A DNA stretch of 64,000 nt from JBBROS01 sp963792675 (GTDB lineage Bacteria > Pseudomonadota > Alphaproteobacteria > Acetobacterales > Acetobacteraceae), in assembly GCA_963792675.1 (NCBI GenBank), contig CAWBWT010000002.1, forward strand, positions 3,534,001-3,598,000, in the 5' to 3' direction. How positions within the stretch are numbered: the stretch's first letter is position 1; every line of letters begins with the position of its first letter. Below, in pieces: positions 52,074-62,079 of this stretch. A program made the position numbers and the translations under genes. The notes below the pieces were generated by a model. That model did no database searches. It was not told the origin of the DNA and was given only the letters and a program-made list of their open reading frames with translations.

Positions 52074-52857
52074 TCAGCCCTTGCGATCCACCAGCAGTTG
52101 CTTGATCTCGCCGATTGCTTGCGCCGGGTTGAGGCCCTTCGGGCAGGTTTGGGTGCAATTCATGATCGTATGGCAGCGATACAGCTTGTACGGGTCCTCG
52201 AGCGCATCCAGCCGGTCGCCGGTCGAACTCGTCGCGGCTGTCCGCGATCCAGCGATACGCCTGCAGCAGCGTGGCCGGGCCCAGATAGCGGTCGCCGTTC
52301 CACCAATAGGACGGGCACGACGTGGTGCAGCAGAAGCACAGGATGCACTCCCACAGCCCGTCGATCTTGGCCCGCTCCTCCTTGCTCTGCAGCCGCTCGG
52401 CGTCGGGGGGCGGCAGGGTGTCGGCTTTCAACCACGGCTCGACGCTGCGCAACTGCGCGTAGGCTTGGCTCAGATCGGGCACGAGGTCCTTCACCACCGC
52501 CATGTGCGGCAGCGGGTAGATCCGCACGTCGCCCTGGACCTCCTCATGCGCCTTGAGGCACGCCAGGGTGTTGCCGCCGTCGATGTTCATCGAACACGAG
52601 CCGCAAATCCCCTCGCGGCAGGAGCGGCGGAAGGTCAGGGTCGGATCGACCTCGTTCTTGATGTAGATCAGCGCGTCGAGCACCATCGGCCCGACCCGGT
52701 CCATGTCGAGCTCGTACTTGTCGACCCGCGGGTTCTGCCCGTCGTCGGGGTTCCAGCGATAGATGCTGAAGGTCTTGACCCGCGTCGCGCCCTCGGCCGC
52801 CTTGTAGGTGGTACCGGTGCCGATGCGGCTGTTCTTGGGAAGCGTAAAGGTGGCCAT
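52074..52857 (-). CDS. sdhB: Succinate dehydrogenase iron-sulfur subunit SdhB, frame broken
   Basis: SdhB passes electrons from SdhA to the quinone site. It has about 260 residues when rebuilt. The [2Fe-2S] motif FRRSCREGICGSCSMNIDG lies near residue 65, and the [4Fe-4S] motif ECILCFCCTTSCPSYWWN near 150. The third cluster region, YRCHTIMNCTQTCPKGLNP, is in another frame after a surplus base near 52224. The correct protein ends IKQLLVDRKG at 52074. Since this is an essential core gene, the break is most likely a sequence error. It follows sdhA by eight bases. Confidence 0.93.
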
Positions 52858-52865
52858 GTCGGTTC

Positions 52866-54677
52866 CTAATAGACCCGCTTCTTCGGCGGGAAGACGCTGA
52901 CTTCGTTGGTCAACGTCTGCATCTTCACTTCGCGGTAGCCCAGATCGACATTGCCGTCGGCGTCGATGCGGGCCAGCGTGTGCTTCATCCAGTTCTGGTC
53001 GTCGCGCTCGGGGAAGTCGTCGTGCGCATGGGCGCCGCGGCTTTCCTGCCGGTTCTCGGCCGAGACCATCGTGGTCATGGCGTTGCCCATCAGGTTGTCG
53101 AACTCGAGCGCCTCGACCAAGTCGCTGTTCCAAATCAGCGAACGGTCGCTGACTTGCATGTCGTCGAGCCCGGTCCACAGCCGCTTCATCTTGCCGACGC
53201 CCTCCGTCAGACTGGCGCTGTTGCGGTACACCGCCGCGTGCTGCTGCATCACCTTCTGCAGCTCGAGCCGCATGGTGCTGACCCGCGTGCCGCCGCTCGC
53301 GTGCCTGGTGGCGTCGAACCGGTCAAGCGAGCTTTCCCCGGCCCGGGCCGGCAACGGCGCCTGGCTGGCGCCGGGCTTGATGATCTCGGCGGCCCGGTGC
53401 GCGGCAGCGCGGCCGAATACCACGAGGTCGAGCAGCGAGTTGGTGCCGAGCCGATTGGCGCCATGCACCGAGACGCAGGCGGCCTCGCCGACCGCCATCA
53501 GCCCGGGCACCACCGCGTCCGGGTCGCGCGCGGTCGGGCGCAGCACCTCGGTGCGGTAGTTGGTCGGCACGCCGCCCATGTTGTAGTGCACCGTCGGCAG
53601 CACCGGGATCGGCTCCTTGGTGACGTCGACGCCGGCGAACACCTTAGCCGTCTCGCTGATGCCGGGCAGCCGCTCGTGCAGCAGTTCGGCGCCCAAATGC
53701 TCCAGATGCAGGTAGATGTGGTCCTTGTTCGGCCCCACCCCGCGCCCGCCGTTGATTTCGAGCGTCATGCTGCGGCTAACCACGTCGCGGCTGGCGAGGT
53801 CTTTCGCGGTCGGCGCATAACGCTCCATGAAACGCTCACCCTCGGCGTTGGTGAGATAGCCGCCCTCGCCGCGCGAGCCCTCGGTGATCAAGCAGCCGGA
53901 GCCGTAGATGCCGGTCGGGTGGAACTGCACGAACTCCATGTCCTGCATCGGGATGCCGGCGCGCATCGCCATGCCGTTGCCGTCGCCGGTGCAAGTGTGC
54001 GCCGACGTGCAGGAGAAGTAGGCGCGGCCATAGCCGCCGGTCGCGAGCACGACCGACTGCGCCCGGAACCGGTGCATCGACCCGTCCTCGAGCGACCAGG
54101 CCATCACGCCGCGGCAGGCGCCCTCCTCGTCCATGATCAGGTCGAGCGCGATATACTCGATGAAGAACTCGACCTCGTGTTTCAGGCTCTGCTGATAGAG
54201 CGTGTGCAGGATCGCGTGCCCGGTGCGGTCGGCGGCGGCGCAGGCGCGCATCGCCGGCGTCTTGCCGTAGTCCTTCATGTGGCCGCCGAACGGGCGCTGG
54301 TAGATGCGGCCGTCCTCGGTGCGGCTGAACGGCACGCCGTAATGCTCGAGTTCGTACACCGCCGGGATCGCTTCGCGGCACATATACTCGATCGCGTCCT
54401 GGTCGCCGAGCCAGTCCGACCCCTTCACGGTGTCGTACATATGCCAGCGCCAATCGTCCTCGCCCATGTTGCCGAGAGCGGCGCCGATGCCGCCCTGGGC
54501 CGCCACCGTATGGCTGCGGGTCGGGAACACCTTGGTGAGGCACGCCGTTCGCAACCCCGCGGCGCCCATGCCGAGCGTCGCCCGCAGCCCGGCGCCGCCC
54601 GCACCCACGACCACCACATCATAGGTGTGGTCGATCACGTTGTAGGCGCCGTTCGACGGCTTGGAGATCGCGTTCAT
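52866..54677 (-). CDS. sdhA: Succinate dehydrogenase flavoprotein subunit SdhA
   Basis: SdhA oxidises succinate to fumarate in the TCA cycle and respiratory chain. It has 603 residues. The FAD-binding start is YDVVVVGAGGAGLRATLGM. The covalent FAD histidine is in RSHTVAAQGGIGAALGN near residue 55, the substrate region is FVQFHPTGIYGSG near 250, and the catalytic Arg is in SVHGANRLGTNSLLDLVVFG near 405. The ATG at 54677 is preceded by GAGG; an extra upstream in-frame GTG is ignored. It lies within the sdhC-sdhD-sdhA-sdhB operon. Confidence 0.97.
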   Translation of the reverse strand: MNAISKPSNGAYNVIDHTYDVVVVGAGGAGLRATLGMGAAGLRTACLTKVFPTRSHTVAAQGGIGAALGNMGEDDWRWHMYDTVKGSDWLGDQDAIEYMCREAIPAVYELEHYGVPFSRTEDGRIYQRPFGGHMKDYGKTPAMRACAAADRTGHAILHTLYQQSLKHEVEFFIEYIALDLIMDEEGACRGVMAWSLEDGSMHRFRAQSVVLATGGYGRAYFSCTSAHTCTGDGNGMAMRAGIPMQDMEFVQFHPTGIYGSGCLITEGSRGEGGYLTNAEGERFMERYAPTAKDLASRDVVSRSMTLEINGGRGVGPNKDHIYLHLEHLGAELLHERLPGISETAKVFAGVDVTKEPIPVLPTVHYNMGGVPTNYRTEVLRPTARDPDAVVPGLMAVGEAACVSVHGANRLGTNSLLDLVVFGRAAAHRAAEIIKPGASQAPLPARAGESSLDRFDATRHASGGTRVSTMRLELQKVMQQHAAVYRNSASLTEGVGKMKRLWTGLDDMQVSDRSLIWNSDLVEALEFDNLMGNAMTTMVSAENRQESRGAHAHDDFPERDDQNWMKHTLARIDADGNVDLGYREVKMQTLTNEVSVFPPKKRVY

Positions 54678-54713
54678 CACAGTCCTCGGAAGTCGGCCGT
54701 CACAGGCCGGTGT

Positions 54714-55112
54714 TTAGTAAAGGGCCAGCTTCAACACCGCGACCGCGGCCAGCAAACCCAACACGCCACATATGGCCTTGGTCGCCAGGATCCCAATGTT
54801 CATCGCCCACTTGGCGTTGACGTAATCCTCGAGCACGACCTGAATGCCGAGCTGCATGTGGTGGAATGTCATCACGATCAAACCCAACAGCAGCGCCGTG
54901 TTCCACGGATGCCCGGCCCAGGTCGCGACCGTCTCCTGCTGCGCCCCCACCAGGCGCACCATGCTGAAAATGAACCACAGCGTCAGCGGGATCAGCGCAA
55001 TCGCCGTCACCCGCTCCGCATACCAGTGATGCACGCCCGCCTTGGCCGAACCGCTGCCGCGGACACGGCCAAGCTGGGTGCGGCGGACAGTGATCGCGAT
55101 CGGTTCCTGCAT
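54714..55112 (-). CDS. sdhD: Succinate dehydrogenase membrane anchor subunit SdhD
   Basis: SdhD is an integral membrane subunit forming the quinone site with SdhB and SdhC. It has 132 residues and three membrane segments (ALIPLTLWFIFSMVRLVG, LLLGLIVMTFHHMQLGIQVV and ATKAICGVLGLLAAVAVLKL). The conserved VHHWYAERVTAIAL near residue 27 and the quinone-site VVLEDYVNAKWAMN near 92 are present. The gene starts three bases after the sdhC stop. Confidence 0.93.
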   Translation of the reverse strand: MQEPIAITVRRTQLGRVRGSGSAKAGVHHWYAERVTAIALIPLTLWFIFSMVRLVGAQQETVATWAGHPWNTALLLGLIVMTFHHMQLGIQVVLEDYVNAKWAMNIGILATKAICGVLGLLAAVAVLKLALY

Positions 55113-55115
55113 GGC

Positions 55116-55553
55116 TCAGCTCCGCAACACGATCAGCCCGACGATCCACACCAGCACGGTCGCGACCACGGTGGCGATGATCGCCGCCCAGCCGCTCATG
55201 TGGGTGCGGTCGAGGCCATAGCCGTAGCCCAGGTCCCAGGCCAGGTGCCGCAAGCCGCCGAAGAAGTGGTAGAACAGCGCCGCCGTCCAGCCGAACAGCA
55301 TGAACAGCCCGATCGGCGTGCCCAAGAACCACTGTACCCGGTCGAACGCCTGCGGCCCGGCAGCGGCGGCCATCAGCCACCACACCATCATGACGGCACC
55401 GGCCGACGTCGCCAGCCCGGTCACCCGGTTCATGATCGACAGGATCGACGTCAGCTGCGGCCGGTAGACCTGCAGATGCGGCGACAAGGGGCGGCGGACG
55501 AGTTGCCCGTCGCTGCGATACGCCACCATCAGGGCGTCACGGACATCTTTCAT
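55116..55553 (-). CDS. sdhC: Succinate dehydrogenase cytochrome b556 subunit SdhC
   Basis: SdhC is the haem-binding membrane subunit. It has 145 residues and three membrane segments. RRPLSPHLQVYRPQLTSILS near residue 20 matches the family signature, but the following SIMNRVTG has Asn where the signature has His (S-x-x-H-R-x-S/T). The haem ligand region FYHFFGGLRHLAWDLGYGYG near 90 is intact. The ATG at 55553 is the assumed start. It is the first gene of sdhCDAB; the 174-bp gap to the divergent VOC gene must hold the operon promoter. Confidence 0.93.
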   Translation of the reverse strand: MKDVRDALMVAYRSDGQLVRRPLSPHLQVYRPQLTSILSIMNRVTGLATSAGAVMMVWWLMAAAAGPQAFDRVQWFLGTPIGLFMLFGWTAALFYHFFGGLRHLAWDLGYGYGLDRTHMSGWAAIIATVVATVLVWIVGLIVLRS

Positions 55554-55727
55554 GCGGCTGGTCGAACTCCGGCAAGGCGGTGGGGTGTTCGTAATCAGCA
55601 ACGTGGGCAGGGTCAACGAGACTGCAACCGCACTGCACAACGCCCCTCACAACCGCGCTGGCATAAACCCCCCGAACCCGCTTAGGTCTTGGGGCACCGT
55701 CCGACCGCCGCCTCCGAAAGCCGCCGC

Positions 55728-56567
55728 ATGACCCTGCCCATCCCGCTTATCGACCACGTGATCGTCAACGCCCGCGATGCGCTCGAAGACTGTGCCGCGC
55801 TGTGGACACGGCTCGGCTTCCAGCTCACGCCGCGCGGCCACCACACCCTCGGCAGCAGCAACAACCTGGCCGTGCTCGGCACCGACTACATCGAGCTGCT
55901 CGGGGTGATGCCGGGTGCGGCCGGGCGCACGGACGTTACCGACTGGCCGGCCGGGCTGAACGGTCTGGTGTTCAAGACCAACGACAGCGATGGGCTGTAT
56001 GAGACGTTGAGCCAAGCCGGTGCGCCGGTGCTGCCGCCGCAGGCGTTTTCCCGGCCGGTCGATCGGGGCGGCGACCGCGTCCACGACGCCGCTTTCCGCA
56101 CGGTGCGCCTGGAACCGGATGCCTCGCCGGCGGGGCGGCTGTTCTTCTGCCACCACCTGACGCCCGAGCTGGTCTGGCATGATCCGTGGCGGCGGCACCC
56201 GAACGGCGCCGTCGGCCTGGCCGGCATCGTCATCGCCGCCGCCGACCCGGCCGCCTACGCCGCCCTGTTCGCGCTGCTGTTCGGCGAGGCGGCGGTACGC
56301 GCCACCGAGCACGGCGCCGTGCTGTCGGCTGGCTTGGCGACGGTCGAGGTGACGACGCCGGACGCGGCCGCGATGCGCTTCGGCGACGCCGCACCCGAGC
56401 TCGACAGCCGCGCCGCGGTGATGGCGGCGCTGCTGGTCCGCACCGCCTCGCTGCGGCTGACCCGGAGAGCACTCGAGGCAGGGGGTGTGCCGGTGCCGCC
56501 AGGTGACGGCCCGGTGCTGCTCTCAGCCGACCAGGCCGGCGGCCTGGCACTGATTTTCGTCGAGTAG
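55728..56567 (+). CDS. VOC family (glyoxalase-like domain) protein
   Basis: This soluble protein of 279 residues has a glyoxalase-like domain at the N-terminus (IPLIDHVIVNARDALEDCAA, then LGFQLTPRGHHTLGSSNNLA and YIELLGV). These supply the candidate metal ligands His 9 and Glu in YIELLG. The second half is less clear, with AGIVIAAADPAAYAALFALL resembling a second VOC repeat. ATG at 55728 starts right before the first strand. It diverges from sdhC. The substrate is unknown. Confidence 0.85.
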   Translation: MTLPIPLIDHVIVNARDALEDCAALWTRLGFQLTPRGHHTLGSSNNLAVLGTDYIELLGVMPGAAGRTDVTDWPAGLNGLVFKTNDSDGLYETLSQAGAPVLPPQAFSRPVDRGGDRVHDAAFRTVRLEPDASPAGRLFFCHHLTPELVWHDPWRRHPNGAVGLAGIVIAAADPAAYAALFALLFGEAAVRATEHGAVLSAGLATVEVTTPDAAAMRFGDAAPELDSRAAVMAALLVRTASLRLTRRALEAGGVPVPPGDGPVLLSADQAGGLALIFVE

Positions 56568-56576
56568 GGAGGCAAC

Positions 56577-57284
56577 ATGCGATCGACAGCCATGCGGATC
56601 GGAATCCTGGCGGCGTTTGCCGCGTCGGGCGCGGCGGCGCAGAGCGGCTCGCCATTGGCGCTGCCGGAGGCGCCGGCCACGGCCAAGACGCCGGAAACCG
56701 AGGCGCTCGAGGCGGCGTTGCGCCGGTTTCCGCCGCTGATCGTCGGCAACAATGTCGAATCGCTCGCCGAGCCCAACCAGGCCGTGCCACCGCCCTGCCC
56801 GGCCGCTGGCGGGCGGGTCGAGCAGAAAGGCGGCCCGACCATGGAGTTCCTCGGCATCAGCCAAGGCAACCCCGAGCTTTGCCACATGAAAGTGGGCGGC
56901 GAGGAGATGGACGCCTGGTTCGGCATTTGGGGCATCGACTGGCCGGGCGCCGCCTATGCCTACCCGGCGATCAAGCACGCCTTCCAAAGCCGCACCGGCG
57001 ACGTCGTCGGCTTCGACACCGTGGCCCATGCCGGGGTCGCGCAATGGCATGACCTGATCCGAAACGATGGCGTGGAAGATATCCCGCTGCTCGATAAGAC
57101 GTATCGCGCGGTCAAGCTGGCGCATTACCGCGAAGGCTATGGCGGCAACACCTATCGTTCGGTGGCGACGCTTTGGGTAGACTTGCTGACCGGGCTGCCG
57201 GTGTACGCCACCTATCAGCACATCGCCGGCAAGCCGGAGCTCGACAGCCCGCTGATCCCGACCGCGATCGTGCCGGCGCCATAG
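56577..57284 (+). CDS. Secreted protein of unknown function
   Basis: This protein of 235 residues has a short signal peptide (MRIGILAAFAASGAAAQS). No domain is recognised. The mature part holds FPPLIVGNNVESLAEPNQAV near residue 50, a cysteine in VPPPCPAAGG, WFGIWGIDWPGAAYAYPAIK near 112, and AHYREGYGGNTYRSVATLWV near 180. A good ribosome-binding site (GGGAGG) precedes the ATG at 56577. It lies 9 bp after the VOC gene and before two glycoside hydrolases, so these may form an operon. Confidence 0.75.
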   Translation: MRSTAMRIGILAAFAASGAAAQSGSPLALPEAPATAKTPETEALEAALRRFPPLIVGNNVESLAEPNQAVPPPCPAAGGRVEQKGGPTMEFLGISQGNPELCHMKVGGEEMDAWFGIWGIDWPGAAYAYPAIKHAFQSRTGDVVGFDTVAHAGVAQWHDLIRNDGVEDIPLLDKTYRAVKLAHYREGYGGNTYRSVATLWVDLLTGLPVYATYQHIAGKPELDSPLIPTAIVPAP

Positions 57285-57308
57285 GGGTGGCTGCCGAGCG
57301 CCGCTGAG

Positions 57309-59204
57309 GTGAGGGAGTGGCTGGAAGCGGATGGCGCCGGCGGGTTCGCGTCCGGCACCGCCGAGCTCGTCCGCACCCGCCGCTACCACGCGCTGCTGCT
57401 GTGCCAGACCGAAGTGGGGCGGTTCGTGCTGGTGAACGGGCTGGAAGCCTCCATCGAGCTGCCGGGTGGCACGGTGCCGGTCAGCAGCCAATGCTACGCG
57501 GGCGAGGTCGTGCACCCCGATGGCGCGACCCGGGTGCGTGCCTTCGCCGCCGAGCCCTGGCCGCGCTGGACCTTCGCGCTCCCGGACGGCACCGAGCTGG
57601 TGCAGGAGGTGTTCGTCGCCGGCGGCCAGACCTCGCTGCGCTGGACCCGGGCGGGCGGCGGCCCGGCGACCTTGCGCGTTCGGCTGCTGCTGTCGGGCCG
57701 TGACTACCACGCGCTGCATCATGAAAATCCGGGGTTCGGCTTCACCGCCGAGCAGGGGCCGGGCTGGACGCGCTGGCAGCCCTATCCCGGCCTGCCGCCC
57801 GTCACCGCCTGGGGAGGCGCGTGGCAGGCGGCGCCGGACTGGTATCGCCGGTTCCTTTACACCGCCGAGCGGGACCGCGGCCTCGACGACACCGAGGACC
57901 TGGCCGCGCCCGGCACCCTGTCGTGGGACCTGGCCCGGCCGGCGACGCTGGCCTTGCGCGCCGACACCGCGCCGGCATGGCCGGTCGCAATCCTGGCCGA
58001 GGCCGAGGCCACCGAGCGTGGCGCGCAACCGCCGCTGGCGCGGGCCGCCGGGCAATACGTCGCGCGCCCGTCCGGCCGCACCACCATCATCGCCGGTTAT
58101 CCCTGGTTCACCGATTGGGGCCGCGACACCTTCATCAGCATGCGCGGCCTGCTGCTCGCGAACCCGCGGCCCGGTCCGGGTCGCGTATCCGCCAAGCAGC
58201 GGATCGCCGCCGAAACGCGCGCAGCGACCAACCGCGCGGTCGCCGAGCGGATCCTGCTCGCCTGGTCCGCCCACGTGGACGGCGGCATGCTGCCAAACCG
58301 CTTCCCCGACGGCGCCGGGGCGCCCGAATACAACGCCGTCGATGCCAGCTTCTGGTTCGTCATCGCCGCCCACGACCTGATGGCTGCGGGCGTCGCGCCG
58401 GACGTGGCGACCCGGCTGCGCTCGGCCTGCCTGGCCATCCTCGACGGCACCCGCCAAGGCACCCGGTTCGGCATCGGCATGGACCCGGACGGCCTGGTCC
58501 GGGCCGGGGCACCGGGACAGCAGCTCACCTGGATGGACGCCAAGGTCGGCGATTGGGTGGTGACGCCACGGCGCGGCAAGCCGGTCGAGGTGCAGGCGTT
58601 GTGGATCAACGCTCTGCGCAAGGCCGCCGCCTATCCCGGCGGCGCGGTCTGGGGCGCGCTGGCCGACCACGCCGCCGCCGCGTTTGCCGAACGCTTTCCC
58701 GACCCGGCCAGCGGAGGCCTGTTCGACCTCGTCGACGGCGACGGCGACGAGCAGCGCCGGATCCGCCCCAACCAGATCCTGGCGGTGGGCGGCCTGCCGC
58801 ATGCGGTGGCGCCGGCGTCACTGGCGCGCGGCATCGTGGACCTGGTGGAGACGCGGCTGCTCACCCCGCTTGGCCTGCGCACGCTGGACCCCGCCGACCC
58901 CGACTACCGGCCGCGCTTCGCCGGCGGCCCACGCGAGCGCGACGGCGCCTACCACCAAGGGACCGCCTGGCCCTGGCTGCTGGGCCCGTTCGTCGAGGCC
59001 TGGCTGCGGGTGCGCGGCGACACGCCCGAGGCGAGGGAAGCGGCGCGGGCCCGCTTCTTGCCGCCGCTGCATGCGCATCTGGGTGAAACCGGCCTGGGCC
59101 ATGTCAGCGAAGTGGTTGATGGCGACGCGCCGCATCGCCCCGGCGGCTGTCCCTTCCAGGCCTGGTCGCTTGGCGAACTCATGCGGATCGAGGCCATGTT
59201 ATGA
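57309..59204 (+). CDS. Amylo-alpha-1,6-glucosidase / glycogen-debranching-type enzyme (GH133-like)
   Basis: This cytosolic glycoside hydrolase of 631 residues resembles the archaeal/bacterial glycogen-debranching family. The N-terminal signature EWLEADGAGGFASGTAEL, with RRYHALLL, is diagnostic. The catalytic (alpha/alpha)6 barrel begins near residue 250 with IIAGYPWFTDWGRDTFISMRG and continues GGMLPNRFPDGAGAPEYNAV and VDASFWFVIAAHDL. It ends with RDGAYHQGTAWPWLLGPFVEAW. The GTG at 57309 is the assumed start. Its end overlaps the next hydrolase by four bases (ATGA). Confidence 0.92.
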   Translation: MREWLEADGAGGFASGTAELVRTRRYHALLLCQTEVGRFVLVNGLEASIELPGGTVPVSSQCYAGEVVHPDGATRVRAFAAEPWPRWTFALPDGTELVQEVFVAGGQTSLRWTRAGGGPATLRVRLLLSGRDYHALHHENPGFGFTAEQGPGWTRWQPYPGLPPVTAWGGAWQAAPDWYRRFLYTAERDRGLDDTEDLAAPGTLSWDLARPATLALRADTAPAWPVAILAEAEATERGAQPPLARAAGQYVARPSGRTTIIAGYPWFTDWGRDTFISMRGLLLANPRPGPGRVSAKQRIAAETRAATNRAVAERILLAWSAHVDGGMLPNRFPDGAGAPEYNAVDASFWFVIAAHDLMAAGVAPDVATRLRSACLAILDGTRQGTRFGIGMDPDGLVRAGAPGQQLTWMDAKVGDWVVTPRRGKPVEVQALWINALRKAAAYPGGAVWGALADHAAAAFAERFPDPASGGLFDLVDGDGDEQRRIRPNQILAVGGLPHAVAPASLARGIVDLVETRLLTPLGLRTLDPADPDYRPRFAGGPRERDGAYHQGTAWPWLLGPFVEAWLRVRGDTPEAREAARARFLPPLHAHLGETGLGHVSEVVDGDAPHRPGGCPFQAWSLGELMRIEAML

Positions 59205-61934
59205 GCATATTGGAGACCGTCGAGGGCCGCCGCTTGCAGGCCGCCAACCGCGGCGAGGGCTGGCGCCGCTGGGGCCCCTACCTCAGCGAGCGGCAATGGG
59301 GCACGGTGCGCGAGGATTACAGCCCCGGCGGCACCGCCTGGGACTACTTCACGCACGACCACGCGCGTAGCCGGGCGTATCGGTGGGGCGAGGACGGCAT
59401 TGCCGGGTTCGGCGACCAACGGCTGCAGTGGTGCCTGGGCATCGCGCTCTGGAACGGCCACGACCCAATCCTGAAAGAACGGCTGTTCGGCCTGACCAAC
59501 AGCCAGGGCAATCACGGCGAGGACGTCAAGGAGCTCTACTACTATCTCGACGCCACCCCGACCCATTCCTACCTGCGCATGCTGTATCGCTACCCGCAGG
59601 CCGCCTACCCGTATGACGGCCTGGTCGCCGAGAACGGCAGGCGCGGCACCGACCAGCCGGAATATGAGCTGATCGATACCGGGGTGTTCGCGGAGAACCG
59701 CTATTTCGACGTCTGCGTCGAGTATGCGAAGGCGGCCCCGGACAACATCCTGATGCGGATCACCGTCACCAACCGCGGCCCCGACCCGGCGCCGCTGACG
59801 CTGGTGCCGCAGCTTTGGGCCCGCAACACCTGGTCCTGGCGCAAGGGCTCGCGCCGTCCGCGGCTGCGCGCCACCTCGAGCGGGGTCGAGGCCATGCATC
59901 CGCGGTTGCAACTCATGCGCCTCGAATGCGACGCGGGGTTGCCGTTCGTGTTCTGCGAGAACGAGACCAACGTGCGCCGGTTGTACGGGATGGACGGGCC
60001 GGGTCCGTTCAAGGACGGCATCAACGACTTCGTGGTGCACGGCGACCGCGGCGCCGTCCGCGCCGACGAGGGCACCAAGTGCGGCGTGCCGCTGGCCTGG
60101 ACGATCGAGCCCGGTGGCCAGCGGCAGGTCCGGCTGCGCTTCCGCCCGGCCGACCGCGACAGCGACCCGTTCTTCTTTTTCGACACCATCTTTCAGGAAC
60201 GGCGCGACGAGGCGGACGAGTTCTATGCCGCGCTGCAGGTCGACATCGCCGACCACGACGCCCGGCTGATCCAGCGCCAGGCGCTGGCGGGGATGATCTG
60301 GTCCAAGCAGTTCTATCTGTTCGACGTGCGCCGCTGGCTCGACGGCGACCCGGCGCAGCCCACGCCGCCGCCGGGCCGCACCCGCAACCGCGACTGGCGG
60401 CATCTCAACAACGGCGACGTCATCTCGATGCCGGACAAGTGGGAGTACCCCTGGTACGCCGCCTGGGACCTGGCGTTCCATTGCGCCACCTTCGCCCTGA
60501 TCGACCCGGAATTCGCCAAGGAGCAGCTGCTGCTGATGCTCCGCGAATGGTACATGCACCCGAACGGACAGATCCCGGCCTATGAATGGGCGTTCGGCGA
60601 CGTGAACCCGCCGGTGCATGCCTGGGCGGCCTGGCGGGTGTTCGAGCTGGACCGGGCGCTGACCGGGCGGCCCGACCACGCCTTCCTCGAGCGCATCTTC
60701 CACAAGCTCATGCTGAACTTCACCTGGTGGGTGAACCGCAAGGACGCCGACGACCGCAACATCTTCCAAGGTGGGTTCCTAGGCCTGGACAATATCGGCG
60801 TGTTCGACCGCTCGGCGCCGCTGCCGACCGGCGGCAGCATGGACCAGGCCGACGGCACCGCCTGGATGGCGATGTACACGCTGAACCTGCTGCGCATCGC
60901 GCTCGAGCTGGCCGGCGACAACCCCGTCTACGAGGACACCGCCACCAAGTTCTTCGAGCACTTTCTCTACATCGCCGAGGCCATGGCCTCGCTGGGCCAG
61001 GACGGCACCACCGCGCATGGGCAGGGCTTGTGGTCCGAGCGGGACGGCTTCTTCTACGACGCGCTGCGGCTGCCGGACGGGTCGGTGCAGCGGATGCGGG
61101 TCCGCTCGCTGGTGGGCCTGATCCCGCTGCTCGCGGTGGAAGTGATCGGGGCCGACGTGATCGACCGGCTGCCCGACTTCGCCATGCCGGCTGCGCTGGT
61201 TCCTCGGCTACCGGCCGGACCTCGCCGGGCTGATCTCGCGCTGGTCGGAGCCCGGCGCCGGGGAGCGGCGGCTGCTGTCGCTGCTGCGCGGGCACCGCAT
61301 GAAGGCGTTGCTGACCCGGATGCTGGACGAAAGCGAGTTCCTGTCCGATTACGGAATCCGCTCGGTGTCGAAGGCGCACGAGGCGCAGCCGTTCGTGTTC
61401 GAGCATGGTGGCCAAAGCTACGGCGTCACCTACTGCCCGGGTGAGAGTCCCACACGGCTGTTCGGCGGCAACTCCAATTGGCGCGGCCCGATCTGGTTCC
61501 CACTCAACTCGCTGCTGATCGAGGCGCTGCGGCGGTTCCACGACTATTACGGCGACGACTTCCTGGTCGAATGCCCGGTCGGGAGCGGCCGGATGATCAG
61601 CCTGGCGGACGCAGCGAACGAGGTGCGCGGACGGCTGCTCGACTTGTTCCTGCGCCGCCCCGACGGCACCCGCCCGGCGCTCGTGCGGCAGCGCTTCGGC
61701 GAGTGGCCCGGCGAGGAGGCACTCGAGTTCAACGAGTTCTTCCACGGCGACACCGGCCAGGGCCTGGGTGCCGCGCATCAGACCGGCTGGACCGGCATGA
61801 TCGCGATGGAGATCCAGCACCACGCCGCCGTGCTGGCCGGCCGGCCGCTGCCGATGGATCCGCGTCCGGCGGACGACTCGCACGAGGTGGCGCCGACGCC
61901 GGGCACGCTGCCGCTGGACGTGTTCCCGCCCTGA
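59201..61934 (+). CDS. Large glucosidase of the GH63-like (MGH1) family, frame broken
   Basis: This cytosolic protein of about 910 residues, when rebuilt, belongs to the bacterial glucosidase family related to GH63. The N-terminus has WRRWGPYLSERQWGTVREDY and WDYFTHDHARSRAYRWGEDG. The barrel holds SMPDKWEYPWYAAWDLAFH near residue 410 and NPPVHAWAAWRVFELD near 470. After the frame change (near 61197, one surplus base), GGNSNWRGPIWFPLNSLLIE follows. It is coupled to the debranching-type enzyme by an ATGA overlap, so both probably act on the same storage or compatible-solute glucan. Confidence 0.88.
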
Positions 61935-62079
61935 GCCGGGTTGGCCGGCTGCCCAGCGCACCGCGCGAGAGACAGCCGGCCGCCAAGGTCCTCTCGCAAT
62001 GTATACTTGTAAGTTGGTTATGAACAATCTCGCGTGCGTAGACCTTTCTCCGCCGATCATTGCGGCGCATATGGGTTGA
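61935..62079. other. Intergenic region with an A/T-rich patch
   Basis: No gene is seen. The first half is G/C-rich. From about 61998 to 62045 the composition drops (TGTATACTTGTAAGTTGGTT and on), which is unusual here and a plausible promoter site for the methyltransferase gene. No firm -35/-10 pair can be named. Confidence 0.3.

Noticed and set aside
56577..58802. A long minus-strand open frame opposite the glycoside hydrolase and secreted protein
   Set aside because: It is antisense to recognisable proteins and of low-complexity composition. The plus-strand genes have ribosome-binding sites and family motifs.
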